DNA of 64,000 bases from assembly GCF_049844995.1 (NCBI RefSeq), contig NZ_JBNCMC010000013.1, positions 10,063 to 74,062 of the forward strand, read 5' to 3'. The stretch comes from Luteimicrobium sp049844995. Lineage in GTDB: Bacteria; Actinomycetota; Actinomycetes; Actinomycetales; Cellulomonadaceae. Below are positions 48,856-58,500 of this stretch, piece after piece; the first letter of the stretch is position 1, and each line of letters begins with the position of its first letter. The notes below the pieces were generated by a model. The model saw nothing but the letters and a program-made list of their open reading frames with translations, was not told the DNA's origin and made no database searches. Position numbers and translations under genes: made by a program.

Positions 48856-50730
48856 ATGACGACCGCAGAACTGCCGGCCGAGACACGCCCGGCGCTCGAA
48901 CAGCTCCCGCTCGCCACACGTCAGGACGGCACGTACCCGCGTCCTCAGATGATGCGCACCACGTGGGCGGACCTCGACGGGATCTGGTCGTTCCGCCACG
49001 ACGACGCGGACGTCGGCCTCGACGCGGGTTGGGCTGCAGGCTGGAGCGCCGACGCGCCCGAGAGCCGCGCGATCATGGTGCCGTTCCCGCCGGAGTCGCC
49101 GGCCTCCCAGGTCGCCGAGGCCGGCTTCCATCCGGTGGTCTGGTACGCCCGCACCATCGGCCCCGACGAGCTCGCGTCGGCGGGGCGCTCCGGCGCCGCA
49201 CCTCGCGTGCTGCTCCACTTCGGCGCGGTCGACTACCGGGCCTCGGTCTGGATCGACGGGGTCTTCGTCGGCTCGCACGAGGGCGGCCACACGCCCTTCG
49301 CGTTCGACGTCACCGGCCTCGTCGGCGACGACGACACGCACCGGCTCGTCGTCCGTGCCGAGGACGACCCGCACGACCTGACGCAGCCGCGCGGCAAGCA
49401 GGACTGGCACGAGGACGCGCACGCCATCTGGTACCGCCGGACCACCGGCATCTGGCAGACCGTGTGGCTCGAGGCCGTGCCCGCCAGCAGCATCGAGGCG
49501 CTGCACTGGCTGCCCGCGTCGCCGTCGACCGTCGAGCTCTCGGTCCGCCTGCGCGGCCACGTCCCCACCGGCGGGAGCCTGCGGGTTTCCCTCCGGTTCG
49601 ACGAGCGCGACGAGCTCCTCGGCACCGTCGAGGTCGGCCTGGTGGGACCCGCGCGCGTCGTGCACATCACGGTGCCGGTCGCCCGGCAGCGCAACGGGCA
49701 GGCCGAGGACGAGCTCACGTGGTCGCCGGAGCGGCCACGGCTGGTCGACGCGACCGTGACGCTGCTGGACGCCCATGGCGATCCGGTCGACGCCGTCAGC
49801 TCCTACCTGGGCCTCCGCACCGTGGGCGTCGGCGGCGGCGCGTTCCTGCTGCACGGCCGCCCCTACGACGTGCGTTCCGTGCTCAACCAGGGCTACTGGC
49901 CCGAGAGCCACCTCGCGGCCCCCTCCCCCGCAGCCCTGCGCCGCGAGGTCGAGCTCATCAAGGAGCTCGGCTTCAACGCGTGCCGCATCCACCAGAAGAT
50001 CGAGGACCCGCGGTTCCTCTACTGGGCCGACAAGCTGGGCCTCCTCGTCTGGGGCGAGACGCCGGGCGCCTACGAGTTCTCGACCCTCGCCGTCGAGCGG
50101 CTCACCCGCGAGTGGCTGGAGGCCGTCGACCGGGACCTCTCCCACCCGTCGATCGTCACCTGGGTCCCGTTCAACGAGTCCTGGGGCATCCAGCACGTCG
50201 TCGACGACCCGGCGCAGCAGGCCTACGCCCGGGCGCTCACCGACCTCACCCGGGCGCTCGACCCCACGCGCCCGGTGGTGTGCAACGACGGCTGGGAGCA
50301 GCAGAACACCGACATCATCAGCGTGCACGACTACGAGGGCGACGGAGCCGTCCTCGCGCGGACCTACGCGGACGCAGCGGCGCGCGAGCGCGTCGTCACC
50401 GGGATCGCGCCCTCGCATCATCCCCAGTTCGTGGGCGGGGCCTCGGACGCGGGGCAGCCCGTCATGCTCACCGAGTTCGGCGGCGTGAACTACCAGCCCG
50501 GCGCCTCCCGCGACGACGCCTGGGGGTACACCTCAGCTGCCGACGGGGACGACTGGATCGCCCGGGTCACGGGACTCTACGACGCAGTCCGGGCGAGCTC
50601 CTTCCTCGCCGGTTCCTGCTACACCCAGCTCACCGACACGATGCAGGAGACGAACGGCCTGCTCACCGCCGACCGCGAGCCGAAGGTAGCGATCGAGCGG
50701 ATCCGGGCCGCCGTTCGTGGCACGGTCTGA
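48856..50730 (+). CDS. Glycoside hydrolase family 2 enzyme
   Basis: The 624-residue protein has the GH2 order: N-terminal jelly roll (VVWYARTI, HFGAVDYRASVWIDGVFVGSHEGGHTPFAFDVT, core WIDGVFVGSHEGGHTPF), Ig-like middle domain, and TIM barrel with the acid/base Glu in WVPFNESWG near residue 441 and the nucleophile Glu in MLTEFGGVNY near 539. The barrel Lys-His cue FNACRIHQKIEDPRFLYWADKLGLLVWGE, core HQKIEDPRFLYWADKLG, is typical. It lacks a signal peptide. Substrate may be a beta-galactoside, glucuronide or mannoside. It is under the same LacI-type operator as the transporter. Confidence 0.92.
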   Translation: MTTAELPAETRPALEQLPLATRQDGTYPRPQMMRTTWADLDGIWSFRHDDADVGLDAGWAAGWSADAPESRAIMVPFPPESPASQVAEAGFHPVVWYARTIGPDELASAGRSGAAPRVLLHFGAVDYRASVWIDGVFVGSHEGGHTPFAFDVTGLVGDDDTHRLVVRAEDDPHDLTQPRGKQDWHEDAHAIWYRRTTGIWQTVWLEAVPASSIEALHWLPASPSTVELSVRLRGHVPTGGSLRVSLRFDERDELLGTVEVGLVGPARVVHITVPVARQRNGQAEDELTWSPERPRLVDATVTLLDAHGDPVDAVSSYLGLRTVGVGGGAFLLHGRPYDVRSVLNQGYWPESHLAAPSPAALRREVELIKELGFNACRIHQKIEDPRFLYWADKLGLLVWGETPGAYEFSTLAVERLTREWLEAVDRDLSHPSIVTWVPFNESWGIQHVVDDPAQQAYARALTDLTRALDPTRPVVCNDGWEQQNTDIISVHDYEGDGAVLARTYADAAARERVVTGIAPSHHPQFVGGASDAGQPVMLTEFGGVNYQPGASRDDAWGYTSAADGDDWIARVTGLYDAVRASSFLAGSCYTQLTDTMQETNGLLTADREPKVAIERIRAAVRGTV

Positions 50731-50808
50731 CCACCTGCGCGGAGGCGCGCGCACGGTTCGCTCTGACGTGCGCGCGCCCGCAGGAGGTCTCGCCGGAGAG
50801 GCCCTGGA

Positions 50809-51366
50809 TCAGAGCCCTGCCTTCTCCAGCACCTCCAGGAACGCCTTCATCCACGGCCCGTTGTCGGGCCAGGCCCGCCCGGAGACCAGGTTCCCGTCGA
50901 CGACGTCGCCCCCGTCCCGGAACGTCCCGCCCGCGGTCTCGACGTCGACCGCGAGCTGCGGGTACGCGGACGTCGTCCGCCCCTCGAGCACGCCAGCAGC
51001 GGCCAGCAGCAGCGGCCCGTGGCACAGCGCGGCGACGGGGGCGTCGCGGTCGAAGAACGCCTTGACGATGCGCTTCGCGTCGGCGTCGTTGCGGATGTAC
51101 TCCGGCGCGCGACCGCCCGGCACGACGACCGCCACGTAGTCGTCCGGGTTCACGTCCCGGAACGCGACGTCCGCGTCCCACGTGTGCCCGAGCTTCTCGG
51201 TGTAGGTGTCGAACGTGTCGGTGAAGTCGTGGACGACGAACTGCAGCTTCTTCTTCTCGGGGGCGGCGATCTCGACCTCGTACCCCGCCTCCTGGAGGCG
51301 CTGGTACGGGTAGAAGACTTCGAGCGTCTCCGCCGCGTCGCCGGTGAGGATGAGGATCTTGGCCAT
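50809..51366 (-). CDS. DJ-1/PfpI family protein
   Basis: The 185-residue protein has the class-I amidotransferase-like fold with the elbow cysteine Cys115 in AALCHGPLLLAAAG, preceded by VVPGGRAPEYIRND. Members act as deglycases, chaperones or proteases; activity cannot be told apart here. The ATG has a weak ribosome site. It converges on the GH2 gene. A damaged partial copy exists at 41672-41793. Confidence 0.9.
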   Translation of the reverse strand: MAKILILTGDAAETLEVFYPYQRLQEAGYEVEIAAPEKKKLQFVVHDFTDTFDTYTEKLGHTWDADVAFRDVNPDDYVAVVVPGGRAPEYIRNDADAKRIVKAFFDRDAPVAALCHGPLLLAAAGVLEGRTTSAYPQLAVDVETAGGTFRDGGDVVDGNLVSGRAWPDNGPWMKAFLEVLEKAGL

Positions 51367-51457
51367 GACGCACCTCGGTGTGCTGGGGGACCGGACGAGT
51401 CCAGCGTGCCGCGCCCGGGCCCGGGCCGCGAGGGCGCGGGCCCGGAGGGGCGCGGGC

Positions 51458-54400
51458 TCACCTGCCGGGAGACGACCCGAGGATCCCGAGCAGCGAGCCG
51501 AGCCCCAGCGTCCACCACACCGGGGCGGACGGGTCCGACGACGGGCCGGTGCCGGTCGCGTTGGTCGCGCGGACCGTGAAGGTGTACGGGACGAACGGCA
51601 GGAGACCGGCGAGCTCGGCCGTGGTGGCCGACGACGGCACGGTCACGGTCCGCTCGCGGTGCCCGTACACGAAGGCCGTCACCACGTACCCGGTGATCGG
51701 GGTGTCGCCGGCGTCGCCGGGCGCGGTCCACGAGACGGTCGTGCGTCCTCGCTCGACGGCGCTCGCCCGCGCCCCGGTCGGCGTGCCGGGCAGGCCGGTC
51801 GTCGCGGAGAGGCGCTGCACGGACGGTGTCACGCCCGCGGCCGCCTGGTACTGCACGTAGCGGGCGTTCACGGACCCCGGGACCGAGCTCTGGGGACTCG
51901 ACGACGCCGCGACGGAGCCGAGCGTCGTCCACGCCTTCCCGTCCGGGGAGACCCGCACCGTGTACGGGGTCGTCGACGAGCCGCCCGCGACGACCGTGAC
52001 CCGGCGGACCGGCTGGACCCTGCCGAGGTCGACCGTGAGGGCCGCGCCCGCGGAGGTCGCCTTCCACTGCGTCGCCGCCGAGCCGTCGAGGGCGGCCGCG
52101 GCCGGGTAGCTCGGGTCGGCCGACGTCGCCGACACCTCGCCGCACCGCGCGAGGTCCGTGGTGGGGGTCGTGTCCGGCCGGCGGGTCGGCAGGGTGAGGG
52201 CCGAGCCGCGCCGGACGGTCTGCGTCCGGCCGTCCGCGGTCACGGGCATCGCCGCCCCGGACGTCAGCGTCACCGTCGTCCGGTCCGGCCCGACGGCGAC
52301 GTCGAAGGTCCGCCCGTGCCAGCTCAGGCCCCGCAGGTCCAGACCGGGCAGCTGGGGCGGCAGCATCGGGTCGAGCACGACGGCGTCCGTGTCCCAGCGC
52401 AGCCCGGTGAAGCCGTAGTAGAGCTCCTGGAGGAACCCGCCGAGCCCGGTCGTGAAGTCGATGACGCCGGTGGCCTTGAGGTGCTCGGAGTACTGGTCGA
52501 ACGGCCCGACGGCGTACGGGTCGAGACTGCGCCGGAAGTACGTGTACGCGGAGCAGCCGGGCGTCGAGAGGGCCGCCGTGTCGATCATGTTGATGGCGTC
52601 GGTCATGGCCGGGCCGCTCGCCGCCGTCCGCGGCGTGTAGTAGTCGAGGTCGGCCTGGGCCACGTCCTTCGACATCGGGTAGCTCCACGGGTACTGCAGC
52701 ATGACGACGTCGGCCTGGTTGACGGTCGCGCCGTTGTAGCCGTCGTACTCGAGGTGCGTGTTGGTCGCGGGGTCGAACGGGATCGACTGCGCCAGTCCGG
52801 TCGCGACCGCGCCCCAGCCCGGGTCGGCCTCGAGCCCGAGCAGGCCCGCCGCCTTCTCCGCGATCTGGAGCGTCGTGATCGCCGAGACGTTGACGTACGC
52901 ACTGTTGTTCACGTTGTCGTGGTTCTCGTCGGGGCCCTCGACGCCCTTGAGCTCGTAGCGTCCGTCACCGTCCGTGACGGCGCGCGACGCGTAGTACTCC
53001 GCCGCGCCCTCGAGGACGGGCCAGCCCTTGTCGCGGAGCCAGCCGAGGTCGCCGGTGGCCTGGTAGTAGTCCCACTGCGCCAGCGCGACGTCGCCGGTGA
53101 TGTGGATCTCGCGCGGATGGATCCCGACGTCGCTGCCCGTCTGCGCGCTCTCCCACGGGAACTGGGCGCCCTGGAGCTTGTTCGCCGCGGCGGTCGTCGT
53201 CGCGGCCCCGAGGAGCGTGCGCCGGTACTCGTTCATCCCCGAGGCGAGGTCCGGGTGAGCGGCGAGCAGGGCGGGGTACATCCACGTCTCGGCGTCCCAG
53301 AACACGTGCCCGTTGTACTCGGCCGACGACAGGCCACCCGGGCTCATGCTCCAGTCGACCCCGTCGCGCACGCTCTCCAGCATGTAGAACTGCGCCGCCC
53401 GCGCCTGGAGCGTCAGGGCCGAGTCCCCGGGGACCGTGATGTCGGCCTTCCAGAGCTGGGCCCATGCGGCCCGGTGCGCGGTCAGCAGCCGGTCCCAGCC
53501 GGTGGCGGCCGCCGACGACGACGCGGCGACCGCGGCGACGACCGGGTCGGCCGCGGCGGTCACCAGCGGGGCCGAGCCGTCGGCCGTGTCCGTGCCGCTC
53601 GCGACCCCCACGTACTTGGTGACCGTGGAGCTGTGGCCGTCGACCAGGTCGACCGCGCCCTGCTGCGCGACCGACTTCGCCGGCACCCGGTCGACGGCGG
53701 TGGTCGCGGCGTCGGCGCCGCCCACGACGAGCGTGGAGGCGAGCCCCGCGGTCATGCCGAGGCCCACGGTCGACGCCTTCTCGCTGATCAGGTGGCGGGA
53801 GCCGTCGAGCTGCTGCCCGGAGACGGTCGTGAGGTCGACCGGAGCCGGCGTGCGGTGGCTGACGGGCAGCGTGGTGGCACGCCCGTCGAGGAGGTCGACG
53901 AACGTGGCGCGCCCGCTCCAGCCGAGCGGCTGCGCCGTGACGCGGACGGCCGCCACGTGTGTCGCGGCCCGGCTCACGAACACCTCGTACGTCAGCCGGG
54001 TCCGGTGGCCCGCGGGCGACGTCCAGGTCAGCCGGGTGGTGAGGATCCCGGTGTGCAGGTCGAGGGTCTGCTCGTAGTCGCTCACGTTCATGGGCGGCTC
54101 CGAGCCGCCGATCGGCCCCGCGGACAGCCCCACCGAGTCGACGTTGACCAGGCACGTGTCGCTCGTCCCGCACGAGATCGTGACCGCGTGGTCGCCCGCG
54201 GTGAGCGAGACGGGCACCGTCATGGTCTCCCACGTGTCCCAGCTCGCGGTCGCGGGCATCGTAAAGCTCGTGCCCGTCCCGCCGTCAAGGCTGGCGGTGA
54301 GCGTCTGGGCCGACGCGTCCGTGGCCGCCGCGTAGCGAACGGTGACGAGCGCGTCGCCCGCGGGCGCGTCGGCGAAGCGGACGGTGGTGCCCGAGCCGCG

Positions 54401-55339
54401 CTTCGGCACGCCGCCGGACGCAAAGCCCGCGACGAAGCCCGTCCCCGTGAAGCCGTTGTGGTCCGCCGCGATCTTCGCGGAGCCGGCCAGCGTGCCGGCC
54501 TCCGCCTCGCAGTACTGCCCGAACGCGCAGCCGCTGTCCCCAAGGGTGATCGAGTCGACGTTGGCGACGCAGGTGTCGGACGCGCCGCAGCTCAGGGCGA
54601 TCGTGGTGTCGCCGGCGCCGACCGTGATCGGCAGCGTGACGGTCGACCAGGTGTTCCAGTCCTTCGTCGCGGGCATCCGCACCGTCGCCGCGGCCCCGCC
54701 GTCGACAGTCGCGGTCAGCGTCTGGGTGGAGGTGTTGGCGCCGGCGGCGTACCGGACCGTCAGCGTCGTGTCCCCGGCGTGCGGGGACGTGACCAGGACG
54801 GACGTCGTGCTCCCGCGCTGGGGCACGTTGCCCGACGCCGCGAACCCCGCGACGAACCCGCGGCCCGTGTACCCGGGGTGGTCGGTGGCGAGCCGGGCCG
54901 TGCCCGACAGGACGCCGTCCTCGGCCTCGCAGACCACGCCCACGCTGCACGCCTGCTCCTCGCTGGTGCCGTAGGTGCCGCTGCCGTCCGAGAACCCGAG
55001 GGTCGACCAGGCGGGGAGGCTCGCCCGCTGGATCGTGGTCCCCGGGCCCTGGCCGTAGAACCCGGCGAGCTGCGACTCGGTCGTGACCGGCGTCGTGGAG
55101 AAGCCCGTCCCCTCGGCTGGGATGCGCGCCGCGAAGTAGCCGTTGCCCACGTAGGTCGGGACGTAGCCGTCCTCGCCCGACGGCGCGTACGTGGAGGTCG
55201 AGAGCTTCCAGTCCGACGACGACGACGTCGGCTGTCCGGGTGCGGTGGACGCGCCGAGCGCGGCCGGGCCGACCGTGATCGCGAGGACCAACGCCAGCGT
55301 GGACGCAACAAGGGCTCGGAAGCCGCGGGTGGGAGTCAC
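51458..55339 (-). CDS. Secreted multidomain glycoside hydrolase family 65 enzyme
   Basis: The 1,293-residue protein has a signal peptide (residues 1-30), then a GH65 N-terminal domain that is split by two tandem CBM35/CBM6-like modules at about residues 130-410 (each starts CEAEDG or CEAEAG and has GFVAGFA). The catalytic (alpha/alpha)6 barrel follows, with the acid Glu in GVEGPDENHDNVNNSAY near 800. Then come a discoidin (F5/8) domain at about 1066-1180 and a fibronectin III domain at about 1185-1275. GH65 enzymes hydrolyse or phosphorolyse alpha-glucosides such as trehalose or kojibiose; export argues for a hydrolase. GTG start behind AAGGAGGA. Confidence 0.9.
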   Translation of the reverse strand: MTPTRGFRALVASTLALVLAITVGPAALGASTAPGQPTSSSSDWKLSTSTYAPSGEDGYVPTYVGNGYFAARIPAEGTGFSTTPVTTESQLAGFYGQGPGTTIQRASLPAWSTLGFSDGSGTYGTSEEQACSVGVVCEAEDGVLSGTARLATDHPGYTGRGFVAGFAASGNVPQRGSTTSVLVTSPHAGDTTLTVRYAAGANTSTQTLTATVDGGAAATVRMPATKDWNTWSTVTLPITVGAGDTTIALSCGASDTCVANVDSITLGDSGCAFGQYCEAEAGTLAGSAKIAADHNGFTGTGFVAGFASGGVPKRGSGTTVRFADAPAGDALVTVRYAAATDASAQTLTASLDGGTGTSFTMPATASWDTWETMTVPVSLTAGDHAVTISCGTSDTCLVNVDSVGLSAGPIGGSEPPMNVSDYEQTLDLHTGILTTRLTWTSPAGHRTRLTYEVFVSRAATHVAAVRVTAQPLGWSGRATFVDLLDGRATTLPVSHRTPAPVDLTTVSGQQLDGSRHLISEKASTVGLGMTAGLASTLVVGGADAATTAVDRVPAKSVAQQGAVDLVDGHSSTVTKYVGVASGTDTADGSAPLVTAAADPVVAAVAASSSAAATGWDRLLTAHRAAWAQLWKADITVPGDSALTLQARAAQFYMLESVRDGVDWSMSPGGLSSAEYNGHVFWDAETWMYPALLAAHPDLASGMNEYRRTLLGAATTTAAANKLQGAQFPWESAQTGSDVGIHPREIHITGDVALAQWDYYQATGDLGWLRDKGWPVLEGAAEYYASRAVTDGDGRYELKGVEGPDENHDNVNNSAYVNVSAITTLQIAEKAAGLLGLEADPGWGAVATGLAQSIPFDPATNTHLEYDGYNGATVNQADVVMLQYPWSYPMSKDVAQADLDYYTPRTAASGPAMTDAINMIDTAALSTPGCSAYTYFRRSLDPYAVGPFDQYSEHLKATGVIDFTTGLGGFLQELYYGFTGLRWDTDAVVLDPMLPPQLPGLDLRGLSWHGRTFDVAVGPDRTTVTLTSGAAMPVTADGRTQTVRRGSALTLPTRRPDTTPTTDLARCGEVSATSADPSYPAAAALDGSAATQWKATSAGAALTVDLGRVQPVRRVTVVAGGSSTTPYTVRVSPDGKAWTTLGSVAASSSPQSSVPGSVNARYVQYQAAAGVTPSVQRLSATTGLPGTPTGARASAVERGRTTVSWTAPGDAGDTPITGYVVTAFVYGHRERTVTVPSSATTAELAGLLPFVPYTFTVRATNATGTGPSSDPSAPVWWTLGLGSLLGILGSSPGR

Positions 55340-55393
55340 CAGTCCTCCTTGAGGGCCGACGGGCGCGCACCGTTGCTCACTCCGTCGAACAGG

Positions 55394-55424
55394 ACGCTAG
55401 ACAGCGATGTCATATCTGTCTAGC
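55394..55424 (-). promoter_or_regulatory. Promoter and operator of the GH65 gene
   Basis: On the minus strand TAGACA (plus 55417-55422) and TAGCGT (plus 55394-55399) are 17 bp apart, a good -35/-10 pair. Perfect 9-bp arms GCTAGACAG (55396-55404) and CTGTCTAGC (55416-55424) overlap both boxes, so binding would block polymerase. The regulator is unknown; the motif differs from the LacI palindrome. The remaining 55425-55562 holds GC-rich hairpins and a TTGACA at about 55504 without a matching -10. Confidence 0.65.
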
Positions 55425-55562
55425 CCCTGGCGCCGGCTCGGCGCCGGGCTCGCAGCCGGCGCGCCGCCTCACACGTCCAGGCCCCTGTGCGTGAGGAGGA
55501 GTTGACACCCCCGTCACGCCCCCGCGCCGGTCCTCGCAACGCGCGCCACGGACGATGCTGGG

Positions 55563-58500
55563 GTGCAGCCGGTCTCCCCCGCCCCGACGACGGTACGTTC
55601 GTCGTGCTCGTACTGCGGCGTCGGGTGCGGCATGGTGCTGCAGATCGAGACGGACCCGGCCACCGGCCGCCGCAGGGTCGCGAAGGCGTCGGGCGACAAG
55701 GACCACCCCACCAACCGGGGGCGCCTGTGCACCAAGGGCGCGACGAGCGCGGAGATGCTCGCGGCGCCGGGGCGGCTCGAGCGGGCGCAGGTCCGGGCGG
55801 GTCGGGACCACGCGCGCGTCGAGGTCCCGATGCCCGAGGCGGTCGCCGAGACGGCGCGACGGCTGCGCGCGATCGTCGACGAGCACGGCCCGGACGCGGT
55901 CGCGCTGTACGTGTCGGGGCAGATGTCGCTCGAGGCCCAATACCTGGCGAACAAGCTCGCGAAGGGCTTCCTCGGCACCCACCGGATCGAGTCGAACTCG
56001 CGGCTGTGCATGGCGAGCGCGGGCACCGGCTACAAGCTCTCGCTGGGCGCGGACGGGCCGCCCGGCTCGTACGAGGACCTCGACCACGCCGACGTGTTCT
56101 TCGTGATCGGCGCCAACATGGCCGACTGCCACCCGATCCTCTTCCTGCGGATGATGGACCGCGTCAAGGCGGGCGCGCGGCTGATCGTCGTCGACCCCCG
56201 CCGCACGGCGACCGCCGACAAGGCCGACCTCTTCCTCCAGGTCCGCCCGGGCACCGACCTGGCGCTGCTCAACGGGCTCCTGCACCTCCTCGTGGCGGAC
56301 GACCGCGTGGACCACAGCTTCGTCGACGAGTTCACCGAGGGCTGGGAGCAGATGCCGGGCTTCCTCGCGGACTACCCGCCCGACGTCGTCGCCCGCGTCA
56401 CGGGGATCAGCGAGGACGACCTGCGCACGGCCGCGGAGTGGATCGGCACCGCCGAGCGCTGGATGTCGTGCTGGACGATGGGCCTCAACCAGTCCACGCA
56501 CGGCACGTGGAGCACGAACGCCCTGGTCAACCTCCACCTCGCGACCGGCGCGATCTGCGAGCCGGGCAGCGGCCCGTTCTCGCTCACGGGCCAGCCCAAC
56601 GCGATGGGCGGCCGCGAGATGGGCTACATGGGCCCGGGCCTGCCGGGCCAGCGCAGCGTGGTCGACGACGACGACCGCGCCTTCACCGAGGACGCCTGGG
56701 GCCTGCCCCGCGGCACCCTGGGCACGCGGGTGAGCGCCGGCACCGTCGACCTCTTCGAGCGCATGGCCGACGGCGAGGTCAAGGCGGTCTGGATCATCGG
56801 CACCAACCCGGTGGCTTCGGTCGGCAACCGGGCCACGGTGGTCCGCGCGCTGGAGCGCGCCGAGCTGGTGATCGCCCAGGACGTGTTCGCCGACACCGAG
56901 ACCACGGCGTACGCGGACGTGCTGCTGCCCGGGACCCTCTGGGCCGAGTCGACCTACGTGACCGTGAGCTCCGACCGCACGCTGACCCTCCTGCAGCAGG
57001 CCGCGGACCCCGTCGGCGACGCCGCCCCGGACTGGCGGATCCTCGCCGACGTCGCGTGCGCGCTCGGCTACGCGGACGCGTTCACGTACGCGTCGTCGGA
57101 GGAGGTCTTCACCGAGCTCAAGCGGTTCTGGAACCCCCGCACCGGCTGGGACCTGCGCGGCGTCGGCTACGACCGCCTCGCCCGGGGACCGGTCCAGTGG
57201 CCCAGCCCGCCGGAGGACGCCGGGACGCCCGCGAGCGCCGGGGACGACGGCCGCCACCCGATCCGCTATCTCAACGACGGCGTGAGCCAGCGCGTCGTCG
57301 AGCGCGAGGACGGGTCGCGCCCGCGCCTCGCCTTCGCGACCCCGAGCGGCCGCGCCCGCTTCTTCGCGCGCCCCCACCTGGACCCGGCCGAGCTGCCCGA
57401 CGACGACCGCCCGTTCGTCCTCAACACCGGCCGGGTGCAGCACCAGTGGCACACGATGACCAAGACCGGCAAGGTCGCGAAGCTCAACAAGCTCGCGCCC
57501 GGCCCGTTCGTCGAGGTCCACCCCGAGGACGCCACGCGGCTCGGCCTGTCCGACGGCGACCGTGCGGAGATCGCGTCGCGCCGCGGCCGGGCGGTGCTGC
57601 CGGTCAGGGTCAGCGATCGCGTCCAGCCCGGCAACCTGTTCGCCCCGTTCCACTGGAACGACGCGTTCGGTGAGGACCTCGCGGTCAACGCCGTCACCAA
57701 CGACGCCGTCGACCCGCTGTCGTTCCAGCCCGAGCTCAAGGTCACCGCGGTGTCGTTGACGAGGGTCGCCGCCCCGGCGGACGCCGAACCGGCGCCCGTC
57801 GCGGACCTCGCCTCCCCCGCCGCGGCGCGGCCGAGCGCCGCCGACGACGCGCTGCTGACCGGGCTCGGGATCGTCCCGGCCCGGGTCCCCCGGCTCACGA
57901 CCGAGCAGGGCCTCTACGTCCAGGGGCTGCTGTGGGCCCGGCAGCAGCGGCCGGGCTCGGGCGCCCCGGTGCTGCCGGCGTCGGCGCCGTTCGACGCCCC
58001 GACGCGCGCGTGGCTGGACGGGCTCCTCGCGGGCCTGTTCGACGACGGCGCGACCGGGCCCGCGGACCGTCTCGCGACCGCGCCCGCCCCCGACACCAGC
58101 GCGGCCAGCCCCGGCGTACTCGTGCTGTGGGCGTCGCAGACGGGAAATGCCGAGGACCAGGCGGCGACCGTCGCGGACCGTCTGCGGGCATCCGGCCACG
58201 CGGTCCGGCTCGTCGCCATGGACGAGCACGACGCCGCATCGCTGCCCGGCGACGACGTGGTCCTGTTCGTGACGAGCACGTTCGGCGACGGCGAGGCGCC
58301 CGACAACGGCGAGGCGTTCTGGGCGGCGCTGGCGGCCGACGACGCGCCGCGCCTCGACGGGACCCGGTTCGCGGTGCTCGCGTTCGGCGACCCGAGCTAC
58401 AGCGAGTTCTGCGGGTTCGGGCGCTGCCTCGACGCGCGCCTGGCCGCGCTGGGGGCCGCCCGGCTCGCCGACGTCGCGTGCTGCGAGCCCGGCGACGACG

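Noticed and set aside
51344..55423. Plus-strand open frame of about 1,359 codons opposite the GH65 gene
   Set aside because: Composition is Arg/Gly/Val shadow sequence, and the GH65 frame has a signal peptide, domains and a ribosome site.
55502..55530. TTGACA as a -35 box for the nitrate reductase gene
   Set aside because: No acceptable -10 hexamer is found 16-19 bp downstream; GACGAT placed 6 nt before the GTG is a better but unproven candidate.
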